Source: Camillea tinctor
Taxonomy: Eukaryota; Ascomycota; Sordariomycetes; Xylariales; Xylariaceae
Assembly: GCA_022578605.1 (NCBI GenBank)
Contig: MU394081.1
Span: 366,598 to 430,597, forward strand
Reading direction: 5' to 3'
Length of the DNA: 64,000 nucleotides
Part shown: positions 23,945-34,645 of the stretch, one piece after another
Layout: each line of letters opens with the position of its first letter
Numbering within the stretch: position 1 is the stretch's first letter
The notes under the pieces: generated by a model
Told to the model about the DNA's origin: nothing
Database searches by the model: none
Seen by the model: only the letters and a program-made list of their open reading frames with translations
Program-made: the position numbers and the translations under genes

Positions 23945-26463
23945 GATAGATAATATTCAACTGCTATGCCGCCAATTGGTGATCTTGGAGGGGAAAACCA
24001 CAGTGAACAACAGTGAACTTAACAGTAGTGAGATCCGCCGAGAAAGGAGGGAAAAAAGATAAGAAGGGAAACCAGAAAGAAATATTATGGATTATGGATT
24101 ATGTGAATAGGAGAGGATTATGCTCTATTTAGGCGATTACAGAGGCCTGCCCCTTCTCTTGGAGTTTGCGTTTGCCCTGGACCTGGAACAGAGGGTTAAG
24201 AGATCAGAGGTCAGGGGTGGTGGTGGTGGTGGTGGAGGGACAGATGTCCAAATTGTCGGTGCTCAATTTCAGAGTGCAGCGTTGCAACTTGCTTGCACAC
24301 GTCGAAAGTAAGGCGAGGCAAAAAGCAAGGCAAGACAAGACAAGACAAGATAGGTCAAAACCAGACCTCCGTGATCAGCTCAACAGCAAGCTGTACTAGT
24401 TCAGAGATGCCAGAAATGAAGGAAGTCTCTGAGAGCAGGTACCATCCGGTCTGCTCGGTAAGGTGTGTCTTATTAGGTATCGCGTAGAGATACAAGTGGT
24501 GATACCACAGGCTGGTCAGTAAGTAGGTGGTTTGTTTTCTCGCCGGGAATGCTTGCGCAACGGCAGTGGAGTTGGTTGAACCAATACGCGGATGTGTGGG
24601 TGTGCGGGAGGTATTTGTTTGGGATAGGTAGGTAAGGTATGATATGAATGGTATGGTAATGGTATGGTACCATATGAGGAGCCAAACATTAAGCTTAAAG
24701 AGAGTCGACTACCAAATGTAGGTTTAGATGATGTGGGTGGGCTTATGGGCTGTGGAGGATTTTGAAACGAGCAGCCGAACCGCATATAAAATGAAAGATG
24801 CACGATGGATCAATGAGATTTAATAAGTCTTTCTAGGTTAGGTGAATAGATAATGTTGCGATTTAATCAGCCACCGCGAAAACTTGACTTAACTGGTTTA
24901 CGGGCCAAGACTAAGTTAGCAGGGAGAGGCCCACTTCAGTATGGGTAGTCAGGTACACTACTTTGTCACAAGTAGTTTACTTTGCTGTATGTTACTACCA
25001 AGGCATGTAGTCATACCTCACTATGCATGTACATACATCAACTAGCACACAAAATTAATTTACTTCCTAGTTGATCTCCCCATCTTGTCCTCCTCTCCTT
25101 TTTTTTCTTTTTCTTTTTTTTGGCCCTTTTTCCTTCTTTCCCTATTTTGTATTGTAACTCACCACCACTGATATCATACCTTACCCATAATAGTATCTAA
25201 AAATACCTACTTTGTTAGGTAGGTACTTGTTCCCGTCCAAAACAGCTAACTACCTAAATCAATTAGACTAAATAATCAAAGATTGGAAAGGATTAAGCAA
25301 CATACCCAGGTCGGTCGTCATCGTCATTCTCACATGCCTAAGGGAGAAAAGGTTCTCTCTATCCACACTGTTTAAAAAGGAAAAAGCTTGTTAGTAGTAC
25401 ATAACTGAATACACTTTACACCATCGCCAAGGTAAAATCTGTGCGTGCGTGCATGCATGCAATAGACCAACAGACGACTTACAACTAGCGTACTAAAGGT
25501 GTGTGCTCATTAGCCACTGATAAGCACTTATCCATCTCCCTCTCATCACAGCCTCGCCGCGTTTCCGTTGACGAACATGCTTGGAGTATGTTGTGTTTTC
25601 TGGAGAAGGATAGATTGATGGGGCGGTGGTCTGACCGGGATGCAGAAACCTCAGGCTTGTCTGGGAATCACGCATTCTTGCCAAGATACTCGGTCAGGTT
25701 AGAGGGTAGACAGATCTCCGACTGCCAAGCTCTTGTACCGGAAGACGGCACTCCTACCATCCTACGAAATGAAAGGTCTGGTTTCTCTTTCTAGAAATAA
25801 CTGTAGAAATAAGTATACTAGACCTTCACGATATCTGGGTGACTCGCCACTGAAATTCTCGTATGCAGTGCTGTTGCCCCTGACTTTAGGTCACCTCTGC
25901 TGGGTCAGGTGCTTAGGTTCCGTGATCATTTTGTTCTACTCGTTATACCTCGCCCGAAAGCCGAGAGGTCGTATAACACCTGAACCGTACTCCGTGTTGA
26001 TCTTCGAGATAATTTTCTCATAAGCCCGACCGGTGTAATGGAAACCGCAGGATGACGTGTCTTGGTTTTAACTAAGGATTGTATGCCTACCTAAGTAACT
26101 AGTATCAGCAACTTACGCAGTTCCATCTTATAACGGGCTTCTACACATGCTACGAAAGGGTGCGACACAATCTCAAATTTGCTTTGAAAATTCTAGAAGG
26201 TAGCTTTTGTCATCAGTGTGTGTATCGCCATTTTGTGCCCGTCCACTCGGAACAGACCGATCGTATCCTTGCGTGGTGCAATGTCGTGAGATTGCTAAGA
26301 TATACGAGTTCATAGGACCTTAGAACTTTGGTTGGGTTTGTCGTTACCAGCTATAGTACATATAACATTTATTCCTATTCCAATGGTTTGCCGTGTATAA
26401 ACGAGAGGTGCAGATAACAACATCGCCCAGTGTCACCCTAAGTACATAGGTTATATGTAGTTA

Positions 26464-26763
26464 CTACTTACTTTCTAGTCTTTGTATATCTATGGCGATA
26501 GTGATCCCATGCTCTGCTCTGCAGGTCTTTTCTAGGGTTTGAAAAGTAAGCTGAGATATGCAGTCGATCGAAAACTGACCATATGCCTTATTCGATATGA
26601 AAGTTGGATAACTGTAATTGTTCCCCTTGAGAATCCGGGCAGAGTTGCAGTCTGGCTTAAGCCACCTGAAGGTGCACTTGTTTCTTATGTGGTGTAGTAT
26701 GTCTGTGGGATCACTACTAACTAGTATCTTATATGCGTAATCGGTATAAGAGCAAACTACCAA
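26464..26763 (-). other. Orphan ORF of about 98 codons, possible exon or gene relic
   Basis: The minus-strand frame contains five cysteines and reads as normal protein sequence (HHIRNKCTFRWLKPDC, YGQFSIDCISQL). It is opened by a TTG, not an ATG. A TAG acceptor-like site lies at its start with a CTAACC branch-like motif upstream, and a GTAAGT donor-like site lies at its very end. I found no exon on either side that gives a convincing start or signal peptide. It could be a remnant of a small gene or chance. No family is recognised. Confidence 0.2.
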
Positions 26764-27543
26764 TCACACTGAGCATGTGCTCGCTATGAAGGTTAGGTTG
26801 TGCGAACCCGTAAATGTGATGACGCTGATGTTGGCTTGAATAGAACTTAGTCTCTTACGAGAAAAGCACTAACCCGGTACTTTTAACAATGAATTATCAT
26901 TCGGGACTAACCGAGAGTTTTGCAACTGTCGCGCTTTACAGCTGTACATATGGGGGTCAACGATGTTTATTCATCCTCCCAACTGGTAGCTCCCAATAAG
27001 GTTGATAGCCGATCGTCTTACCACAGTGTGTATCTTCCAACCATTCAGAATCAATCCTTGGCGAGGCTTGAGCTGAATGCAACCTTGACAAGCTGAGCAT
27101 GGTTCTTATCAGATCAAGTCAACTCCAACTTGATAGCGATTTGGTGGTGAGCTTCAGACCAACTTTTAAACAGATCTTAGACTTGTGAACCAGAAAAAAA
27201 AAACAAGGCTATGACCGGGGTACTGATCGATGCAATTGTGACGTCAGCTCGACTTATAAAGGGATGCCACAGGTCCAAATCGAGAGTATTGGAAGTATCG
27301 TACTTCGTACGACTACGTGATTGTAAAGAAAAGACTCACCATGGACAATCAGGAGAGCACAAGCCATATAACAAGGATGATGGTGAAATCCCCGCTACGC
27401 TACCTCCAGCTTCCTAAAGTATTAACCCCAGATATCCCTTTAGAAGCTAATACTGTAACACACGTACCAAGGTAGTAGGGAGCAATTCTTTTTGTACACC
27501 GTTTTTTAAATTAGGTGCTGATACAGTGTGTTTTGGTAAGATT

Positions 27544-27803
27544 ACACCTCCTCCGGGATCTAAAAGGGATTTATGGGGCGGAATGTTCATCATGTCTACC
27601 AGCCATGAACGGCTTAATATGATTGGTCCTGGGCTGTTGTGGAATCTCATAGATCACCTCGACATGACCTGCGGACAGCTAAGTTCTAAGGATGGGCTTA
27701 GGACATCTGAAGTAGTTTTCTCAAGAAAATGTATGAAGCAGTACGCTGTGGATATGGTGGACATTTCGCTCCACAAATCCCTTTTAGATCCAGGAGGAGG
27801 TGT
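27544..27803. repeat. 53 bp imperfect inverted repeat with 154 bp loop
   Basis: The arm at 27544-27596 and the reverse complement of 27751-27803 agree at 46 of 53 positions, starting ACACCTCCTCC and containing GGATCTAAAAGGGATTT. Six of the seven differences are transitions. Both arms, read outward to inward, are open in the same frame and give the shared peptide PPPGSKRDLW. It may be a fold-back element or two opposed copies of a decayed repeat. No target-site duplication is apparent. Confidence 0.75.
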
Positions 27804-28547
27804 AGTTGTAAGTACGGGAAAAAGCAGTAGAGACAAGACACGGGGGGAAGGACCCTGAGAACGGACGCACAAAATAACACAGAGTACTAAGTAAGTCACG
27901 GTGCCTCACACAAACTTGTCTATTGAATTCATATCTAGTTTGCCGCCCTATTGGTGTAGAGCGATATCTGCATCAACTTGATATCGGTTCTTCGGCAATG
28001 CTAACCTATGATCATTAGGTACATTACATAGGGCCATACATAGCGTATGTACCTGCAAATACGCCCAGCTTATATTCCCATCCTACCGATGCTGCTGCTA
28101 ATATTAGATTAAGGACTAGTAGGCTAAAATACACTATACAACCCCCCACCTGCCCAATTGCGCCCATTAAACCAAACCTATCCAATCCCAATCAGTCTGC
28201 TGCCAAATAACCTTTTTCTCCAAAAAAAAAAAAAAACCAGTGACCTTCTACTTCCACTCGCTCGTTTCCACCCATCCACCTTTACCTACCCTACTTACCT
28301 ACCTACTCCTCTACAATAACATTTTCTTATACTACTCAGGTCACTACTGCCATTACTACTACCTTAGGTCATCGCCTTACTTATTACCACAGCTGTCTAG
28401 TCCTGGCTCGGTCTTCTCCCCCCTTGACCTGGTTCCAACTATTCACACCCTCCTCTCACTACCTCAACTATTACATACTCACCTAACAATCGCCTCGCCT
28501 TCCTAACCACAGACCACCAGCCGTCCCCATGTTCACTTTCGTTCGAT

Positions 28548-29887
28548 ATGGCATCTTCGAGTAGCCATGGTGAACAACATTTACTGAGAAGTTCATCATC
28601 AACCGATGCCCCAACCGACAGGCCGAGACTCCATAGCTTTGACGGCATAGAGGATCCCATAGATAACGACCACTCGTCCCAGAATACCGCTGTGGAAGAT
28701 GGCAACCTTAGGCGAAGTGCCGAAGGCGATGGGCTGCTGGAGAAAGAGGAGGACCGCCGGACAGTGGAAAACAGCGAACCTAAGAGCAAGTTTGCCTGGG
28801 CTGTGTTCTGGATAATAGTCAACACTCTAGCTACAATCGGCATTGTATGTCTACTTGAGCTTGTCGCAACACTAGCGAGTTGACCTATGTTGAACCCGGC
28901 TAACTATATGCTGTTAGGTCTTTACTAACAAGGCGATATTCTCTGACCCGTCACTGAAGCTTGCGCAACTCACCTTTGCTGCCTTCCATTTCTTCATGAC
29001 CTGGCTTCTCCTATACACACTATCACGACCTCGATTTGCCTACTTTGTACCTCGACGAACCACTATTCGCGAGATCATTCCTCTCTCTGTCGCGATGGCA
29101 CTTAATGTCATCCTGCCAAACCTGTCTTTGGCGTTCTCTTCTGTCACATTCTACCAAGTCGCACGTATCTTACTTACCCCCACTGTGGCTACCATGGACT
29201 ACGTGCTGTATAAGGCCACATTACCTAGTAACGCGCTTATCGCTCTCGTGCCGGCTTGTTTAGGCGTTGGCATGGTATCCTACTACGACTCGCTCCCGAC
29301 GAATGACAGCAGTGTCAAGACGACGTCGAGTTTAGGTGTAATATTTGCGTTTAGCGGTATCTTTGCTTCTTCTTTATATACAGTGTGGATCAAGAGCTAC
29401 CAACGAAAACTTCAAGTATCAAGCATGCAACTGCTTTTCAACCAAGCTCCCGTTTCGGCTTTCCTTCTCCTCTACGTCATTCCTTTCGTTGATATATTCC
29501 CTACTTGGTCGGAAGTGCCAGTTAATCGATGGCTTATGATATTGATGGTAAGGCGGTTTGATCCTTTCAAATAGAATTCGTACTAATAACTTTTAGTCTG
29601 GTGGCTTTGCTGCCTTAATCAACCTCTCCCAGTTTTTCATCGTTGGCCAGACTGGCCCCGTCTCAAGTACGGTTGTTGGGCATCTTAAAACTTGCCTCAT
29701 AGTCGCACTGGGGTGGATTACATCTGGTAGATCAGTGGGAGACAAGTCTATCATCGGGGTTTTCATTGCCATAGGTGGTATAATATCGTAAGTTTACCCT
29801 ATCTAGTCTGTTGACGGTAGCGCAACTAACCCTAAATTCAGATATTCTATTGTCATGCTTCGGTACGCGGCCCAAAAGCCGGGATAA
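28548..29887 (+). CDS. Nucleotide-sugar/triose-phosphate transporter family protein, KT group (SLC35E3-like)
   Basis: Four exons, 28548-28844, 28918-29547, 29597-29787 and 29842-29887, encode 387 residues. Introns are 73, 49 and 54 nt, with GTATGT, GTAAGG and GTAAGT donors and clear CTAAC/CTAAT branches. The first 80 or so residues are polar and probably cytosolic. About ten hydrophobic segments follow, the layout of the drug/metabolite superfamily. Conserved parts include VFTNKAIFSDPSLKLAQLTFAAFHF and FYQVARILLTPTVA. Near the end, VVGHLKTCLIVALGW carries the Lys-Thr pair of the KT group, which in plants includes UDP-rhamnose/UDP-galactose and UDP-xylose transporters of the Golgi. The substrate here is not known. 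It is the right-hand neighbour of the sugar-nucleotide dehydratase. Confidence 0.88.
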
Positions 29888-32418
29888 ATTAGGGAATTCC
29901 CCAGGAGGGTAAAATAGCATTTTTCGGAGTTCAAGGTACTTATCCTGCTTTAGACGCATTGGGAGGGGAAAGAACATGCACCCTCGTGGAGGTGATCATA
30001 AAAGTTAAATCCTCCATCACAGTTGCTAGGAGTTTTCAAAGGCTATGGTGGGATTGCATGATGTGTTGCCAACGCAGCAAGGTTGATTTGATGCTCAGGT
30101 TTTTTTTTGGAGGGGGGACACGTTACGGCCAGGAAGGTTACGGTTTAAAATCGGTCCTGTGTACGAAGACGGGATTTACATGATACCATCTCTCACGAGA
30201 AACTTGTTGATTCATTTATTGAGCCTGCATCACACTGAAAGAAGCCAGCCAGGCGCATTTATTGAAGCAAGAAGCATTTAATAAACCATCACAACAATTT
30301 TGGCATACGGGAGTTTTATTCACCATCGCCTAATCAGCTCGTCGGCAGTAAGCTTTCTGGGGGCGAACTAGATATCACCACCTACAGAAACTTAGGGAAC
30401 CCCCCCATTTACCTCTACCAGATACTATTGAACCGTCAAGCTTCTGACCTGGATCCGGACACTCTCATCTCGAAACACCGTCCCCACCAAACCAAATACA
30501 TTTTCTGTTTCTATGCTCTTGGCCTGCAGGAGGTAGGTGCACATCGCTTTAGTAACTCGATCTAGGTTACGCGTGCGCGTGTTAGCACATGCTGATTCAG
30601 TCAATTATCTAATGAGAATACAGGTTGTGGCCCGGGGTGTAGTTGGCATACAATAAGTTAGTACCCATCCACATCCCATACTGACGTTGTTCAATGAGTT
30701 ACCGGCACTTAGACAAACCTAGGGCTGCTAGGCTATAAACCTTAGCCGTTTGGTACTAAAGTAATTGGTAGTCAGACTAGGTTTGATCGGTTAGGACCAA
30801 TCAGAAAGTTCTGCGGCATGGTAACTCAAACCCGTCTAAATCGGGAAATACGGAGTAGTATACCTATAGCCATAGATAGAATGAACCCCACCAAAATCCA
30901 AGAGGTCATCATCCATGAGGTAATATTCTTCCTTCAGTGATTTTAAAATATTGTACTGCCCCTCTAGTGTATTTTCCTTTCCATTGCCCTATACATAAAA
31001 TAACCTAGAAATATTCCATATCGGCCTTTGATTTTTGCGATTTCTTGGTTCAACAGTACATGTCACTGAGCTTGTCCTATGGTTAGTTTTTTTCTTCTCT
31101 CCTCAATTGTGTTCCCTTGGGTATCACACTACAGCTACTGGGCGGCAGGAAGTGATAGGGCAAACATGTGGCAGTGCTTCGTATCTTATATATCCCTGAT
31201 TCTGCTATGAAGTTTGTGAGAACAGGCATGTTTTTCGCTTTGTTAGATGATTGATTCGATAGGAGCATCGATCTATCTCAAAGACGGGCTGGACGGGTAC
31301 CTGTGGAAGGTCTCATATTACGTAGATATATCCAGCCTGTTTAGTCAGTTTAGTTAGTTGATAATTTACGAAAGTAGCTGGCTAGGTACACTGCGTTGTT
31401 TGTCAGCAGACAACAATGACGGGAAAGGGGAATATAAGACAGTTTTTTTTTTCTCTTATTAAATGATGTTACAATATTATGGTAATGGTATAATAACACA
31501 TCTCCCTTGATTACCTGTCTGCTGACCTTGCAGAGATTTTGTATGATAGTTCATAGCTATATAGGTTCTAGGCTACACAATTTGAGACCTGCTTGGGTAT
31601 TGAAAAGTGTGCATGAGCTGAATTAAGATAGCCTTGAAGTATTGAAAAGAACATGCTCGCCCGTTTAATACCTAGAAATAAAGTGTCTTTGATAGTATAG
31701 ATGTAAGTGCTAGACACACTAGCCACGATCCTTTCAGCTCCTTTTGGAATTAACTGTGGCTCATTGAATATAAAATCCATAAATCCAAGTACCTAGGTAC
31801 TTATTTACCTGATAGGATCCTAAATCCTGATCCTGATTACGTATGTACCCAGGTACCTACTACCTACTACCTAGCTAAATGCACCAACCAAAAGGCCCGG
31901 GTCCAAGCGCCCAGGGTACATAATGATGATGGTTATGTAGGTACCTTAGACAGCCCAAAGTGACGCAGCAGGTGAACCTCTGGCACAAGGCTCTCCCTCC
32001 CACCTTGTTTCTGATAGGTACGGGTTTTATGTAGCTTTCCTGACTGGTGAACATCACTTCAACTTCGCAAGCGCATATCCGTTCTAACAGTCCATTACAC
32101 AGAATTCCTCAATCCCGGCGTACTCCAGCATACAATGTTAGCATAATTCACCTTTCTTTATTCACAACACTACAAGTGAGCCATAACCCGTCAATCCAAT
32201 CGTACTCGTTTACTTTTTACCCTTACTCCCCACCCCCGCCTCTGTCGCTGTGTCTATCTCCGTCTCCGTCTCCGTCTCCATCTCTTCGTCATTTTTCTTA
32301 TTTTTGCATGTTGCCTTTGCATCGCCGGTTTGATCGCATTGTGATTCAAATCTGAGTCGACCGCAATTGAAATCTCACCCGCCGCAATTCCCGCCCGGTC
32401 TAAAAACCACGGGACGTC
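29888..32418. other. Intergenic 2.5 kb, upstream of SNX41
   Basis: Between two plus-strand genes. It includes a short inverted repeat at 31402-31526, a (TCTCCG)-type repeat at 32257-32284 just before SNX41, and TACCTA-rich sequence at about 31785-31880. No ORF here looks coding. Confidence 0.6.
31402..31526. repeat. Short perfect inverted repeat enclosing AT-rich DNA
   Basis: GTCAGCAGACA at 31402-31412 is repeated inverted as TGTCTGCTGAC at 31516-31526, around about 100 bp that include a poly-T run and TA-rich sequence. It could be the ends of a very short MITE or a degraded LTR. I see no target-site duplication, so classification is open. Confidence 0.5.
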
Positions 32419-34645
32419 ATGTGGAACGACGAGGAAGACAATAATCCCTACGGCACGAGCTTTGACCGGAGGGACTCGATAACCTCGTCCTCAGCTAATC
32501 CCACCTCTCCTCCGGGCTCTCGCGACTGTAAGTTTCATTCTATGCCTATTCTCTATCCCCACTGCAGTTGGAGCCAAGGTACATAATGTGGGAAAACATA
32601 GCGCTGGATGATTCTCCTGATGGCTCTGATCCTGACTGGGACTTTGTAGACCAGCATCGCTTCGAGACACCCAACACTCCCTCCTCCACCAGCGAAGATG
32701 CGCCACCCCCTCCCACCTACGGACGCCAGCCAAGCGATGCTGAGAGCGATGATGATTATGGAGCCCAGAACCAAGTTCAGTCCATGCCCAAGAGGAAACC
32801 CGGGGGGTATGATAGTCGCATTGAGCAGATCCTCTACGAGAACCCCGAGCTTCCTATCCTAATTACAGAGGCTGGCAAGAGCATAGAAAATGGTGGTAAA
32901 TATATAGTCTATACTATCAGAACAGGCGTATGTCTCCGTTCGCTAAACCCCTCCTCCCATGTCCTCTCGCGCTTACACGAACCACAGGATCTCGAAGTTC
33001 GTCGTCGCTACTCCGAGTTCGCATCGCTACGAGATGCGCTGACTAGACTTCATCCTACCCTCATCATTCCGCCTATCCCAGAGAAACACACCATGGCAGA
33101 CTACGCTGCGAACCCCACCAACGCGAAGCAAGATCAACAGATCATCGACTTGCGCAAGCGCATGCTTGCAGTATTCCTGAACCGCTGTCGACAAATGGAG
33201 CAGGTGTTGAACAATGGTGTTTTGTGGCGGTTCCTAGATCCTAATGCCAGCTGGGTAAGTCTGCTCTACTACCTCGACCCTTGACTGAAGTCCAATACTA
33301 ACCCATATATAGAACGAGGTGCTTCATTCCCATCCTATCTCCTCTATACCCAAATCTGTCATGAAAGCTCCTCCCCTGGACCCCGCAAACCCTACGCCAG
33401 GGCATGCTTACCTCCCTGTACCTGCTGCCTCGGCAAAGCTCAAGACGCCCATGAACTCATCGCCAGCGCCCACATTCGATAGTGCGAGCACCATAACTTC
33501 CCAAGTACTCCGTCGATTCCCTCCTGATGCCCACGATCTGAGCGAGCAAGAGCTAGACCCCTACTTCATCGCCTTTGAGGCGTCGAGCAAGGAACTCGAG
33601 CACGCATTATCAGGTCCTATGGAGAAAGTCAACCGGCGCACCTTAAGCCATCTGAGCTCTTTGTCAGCTGATCTTTCGGATCTAGGTGCCAAGTTCAATG
33701 CGTTCGCGCTCTCGGAACCGTCGCCATCCCTTGCTGCAGCTATTGAACGAGTGGGCCAAGCAGCAGACTCATCATATATCGCCACCGAAGAGCTATCTAG
33801 CTCCCTGGGTGCAAGTTTTGCTGAACCCATGAGAGAAAATGCACAGTTTGCCAGCGTTGTGAGGAGCGTGCTGCGCTACAGGGTTCTGAAGAGAGTTCAA
33901 CAGGAGATGACTAACGATGAGCTCTTGAAGAAGAAAGCTCTTCTGGAACATTTGGAAAGCAGCGAGGCTGAAGCAAAGCGAATCGAGCAGTATCTCAGCA
34001 GTAGCCAACAGATTGGCGGGGCTCAACAGGTGCAACCACCTCGGAGATCTTCTAGCATGAGAGAAACGTCCACACAGCACTATAGAGAGGGCAGCGAAGA
34101 TACGGCTTCCATTGATTCGGATTTCCCACCCACGCACGGTGATATTTCATCCGCGCCCTCTGCTAGAGTAGGAGCCCCGGAGCGACCAGGCTCTGGACCA
34201 GTACACAGAAAGGCGCCCAGTACCAACTCCATCACTAACAAGATCTTTGGTCCGATTCGTCATGCAATTCAAGGGGTTGCTGACGTCGACCCGGAGCGGA
34301 CTCGGCGCGATACTATCGGCAAGACGCGGGAAAGCATCGAGCAGCTAGAGCAGGCCCAGATTGTGGCAGCTCAGGACGTGAAGGATGCCAGTGCAAGTGT
34401 TCTCCGGGACCTCAAGAGATTCCAGACGGAGAAAGAAGAGGACTTGAAGCGATATATGGTAAGAGTAATCTCTTCTAATTTTATAACACACCCCCATCTG
34501 CCTACAGAAAGAAAAAAGCAAAAGCTAACCATCATAAAAATGGATAAAGCTTGCCTACGCGAGAAGTCAACTCGAGTGGGCAAAGAAGAACAAGGAGACG
34601 TGGGAGGAGGCCAAAGCTGAGGTGGAGAAAATCGACGAGACGTAA
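32419..34645 (+). CDS. SNX41: Sorting nexin Snx41/Atg20 (PX-BAR)
   Basis: Five exons, 32419-32527, 32602-32927, 32988-33254, 33313-34458 and 34550-34645, encode 647 residues. The N-terminus MWNDEEDNNPYGTSF is typical of filamentous-fungal Snx41 proteins. A PX domain at about residues 115-233 carries the phosphoinositide-binding RRRYSEF and the PPIPEKH loop. The rest is a long helical BAR-type region with an internal Ser-rich linker. The protein helps sort endosomal cargo and supports selective autophagy, usually paired with Snx4/Atg24. The first acceptor is the least certain. A pyrimidine-rich CTGCAG at 32567 gives a frame with a stop, whereas ACATAG at 32601 keeps the frame open, so the latter is used. 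Intron 2 (32928-32987, 60 nt) is free of in-frame stops, so an ORF search alone would read through it. Confidence 0.93.

Larger units (their letters stand above)
23945..28547. other. 4.6 kb gene-poor stretch between divergent genes
   Basis: This separates the dehydratase (-) and the transporter (+), so promoters should lie at both ends. It contains a GGT run near 24218-24235, AGACA repeats near 24325-24350, the orphan ORF at 26464-26763 and an inverted repeat at 27544-27803. The sequence just before 28548 is pyrimidine-rich, as is common in fungal promoters and 5' UTRs. No complete gene is visible. Confidence 0.6.

Noticed and set aside
22529..29887. Possible secondary-metabolite cluster around the methyltransferase and dehydratase
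   Set aside because: No polyketide synthase, peptide synthetase, terpene cyclase, P450 or pathway-specific transcription factor is present.
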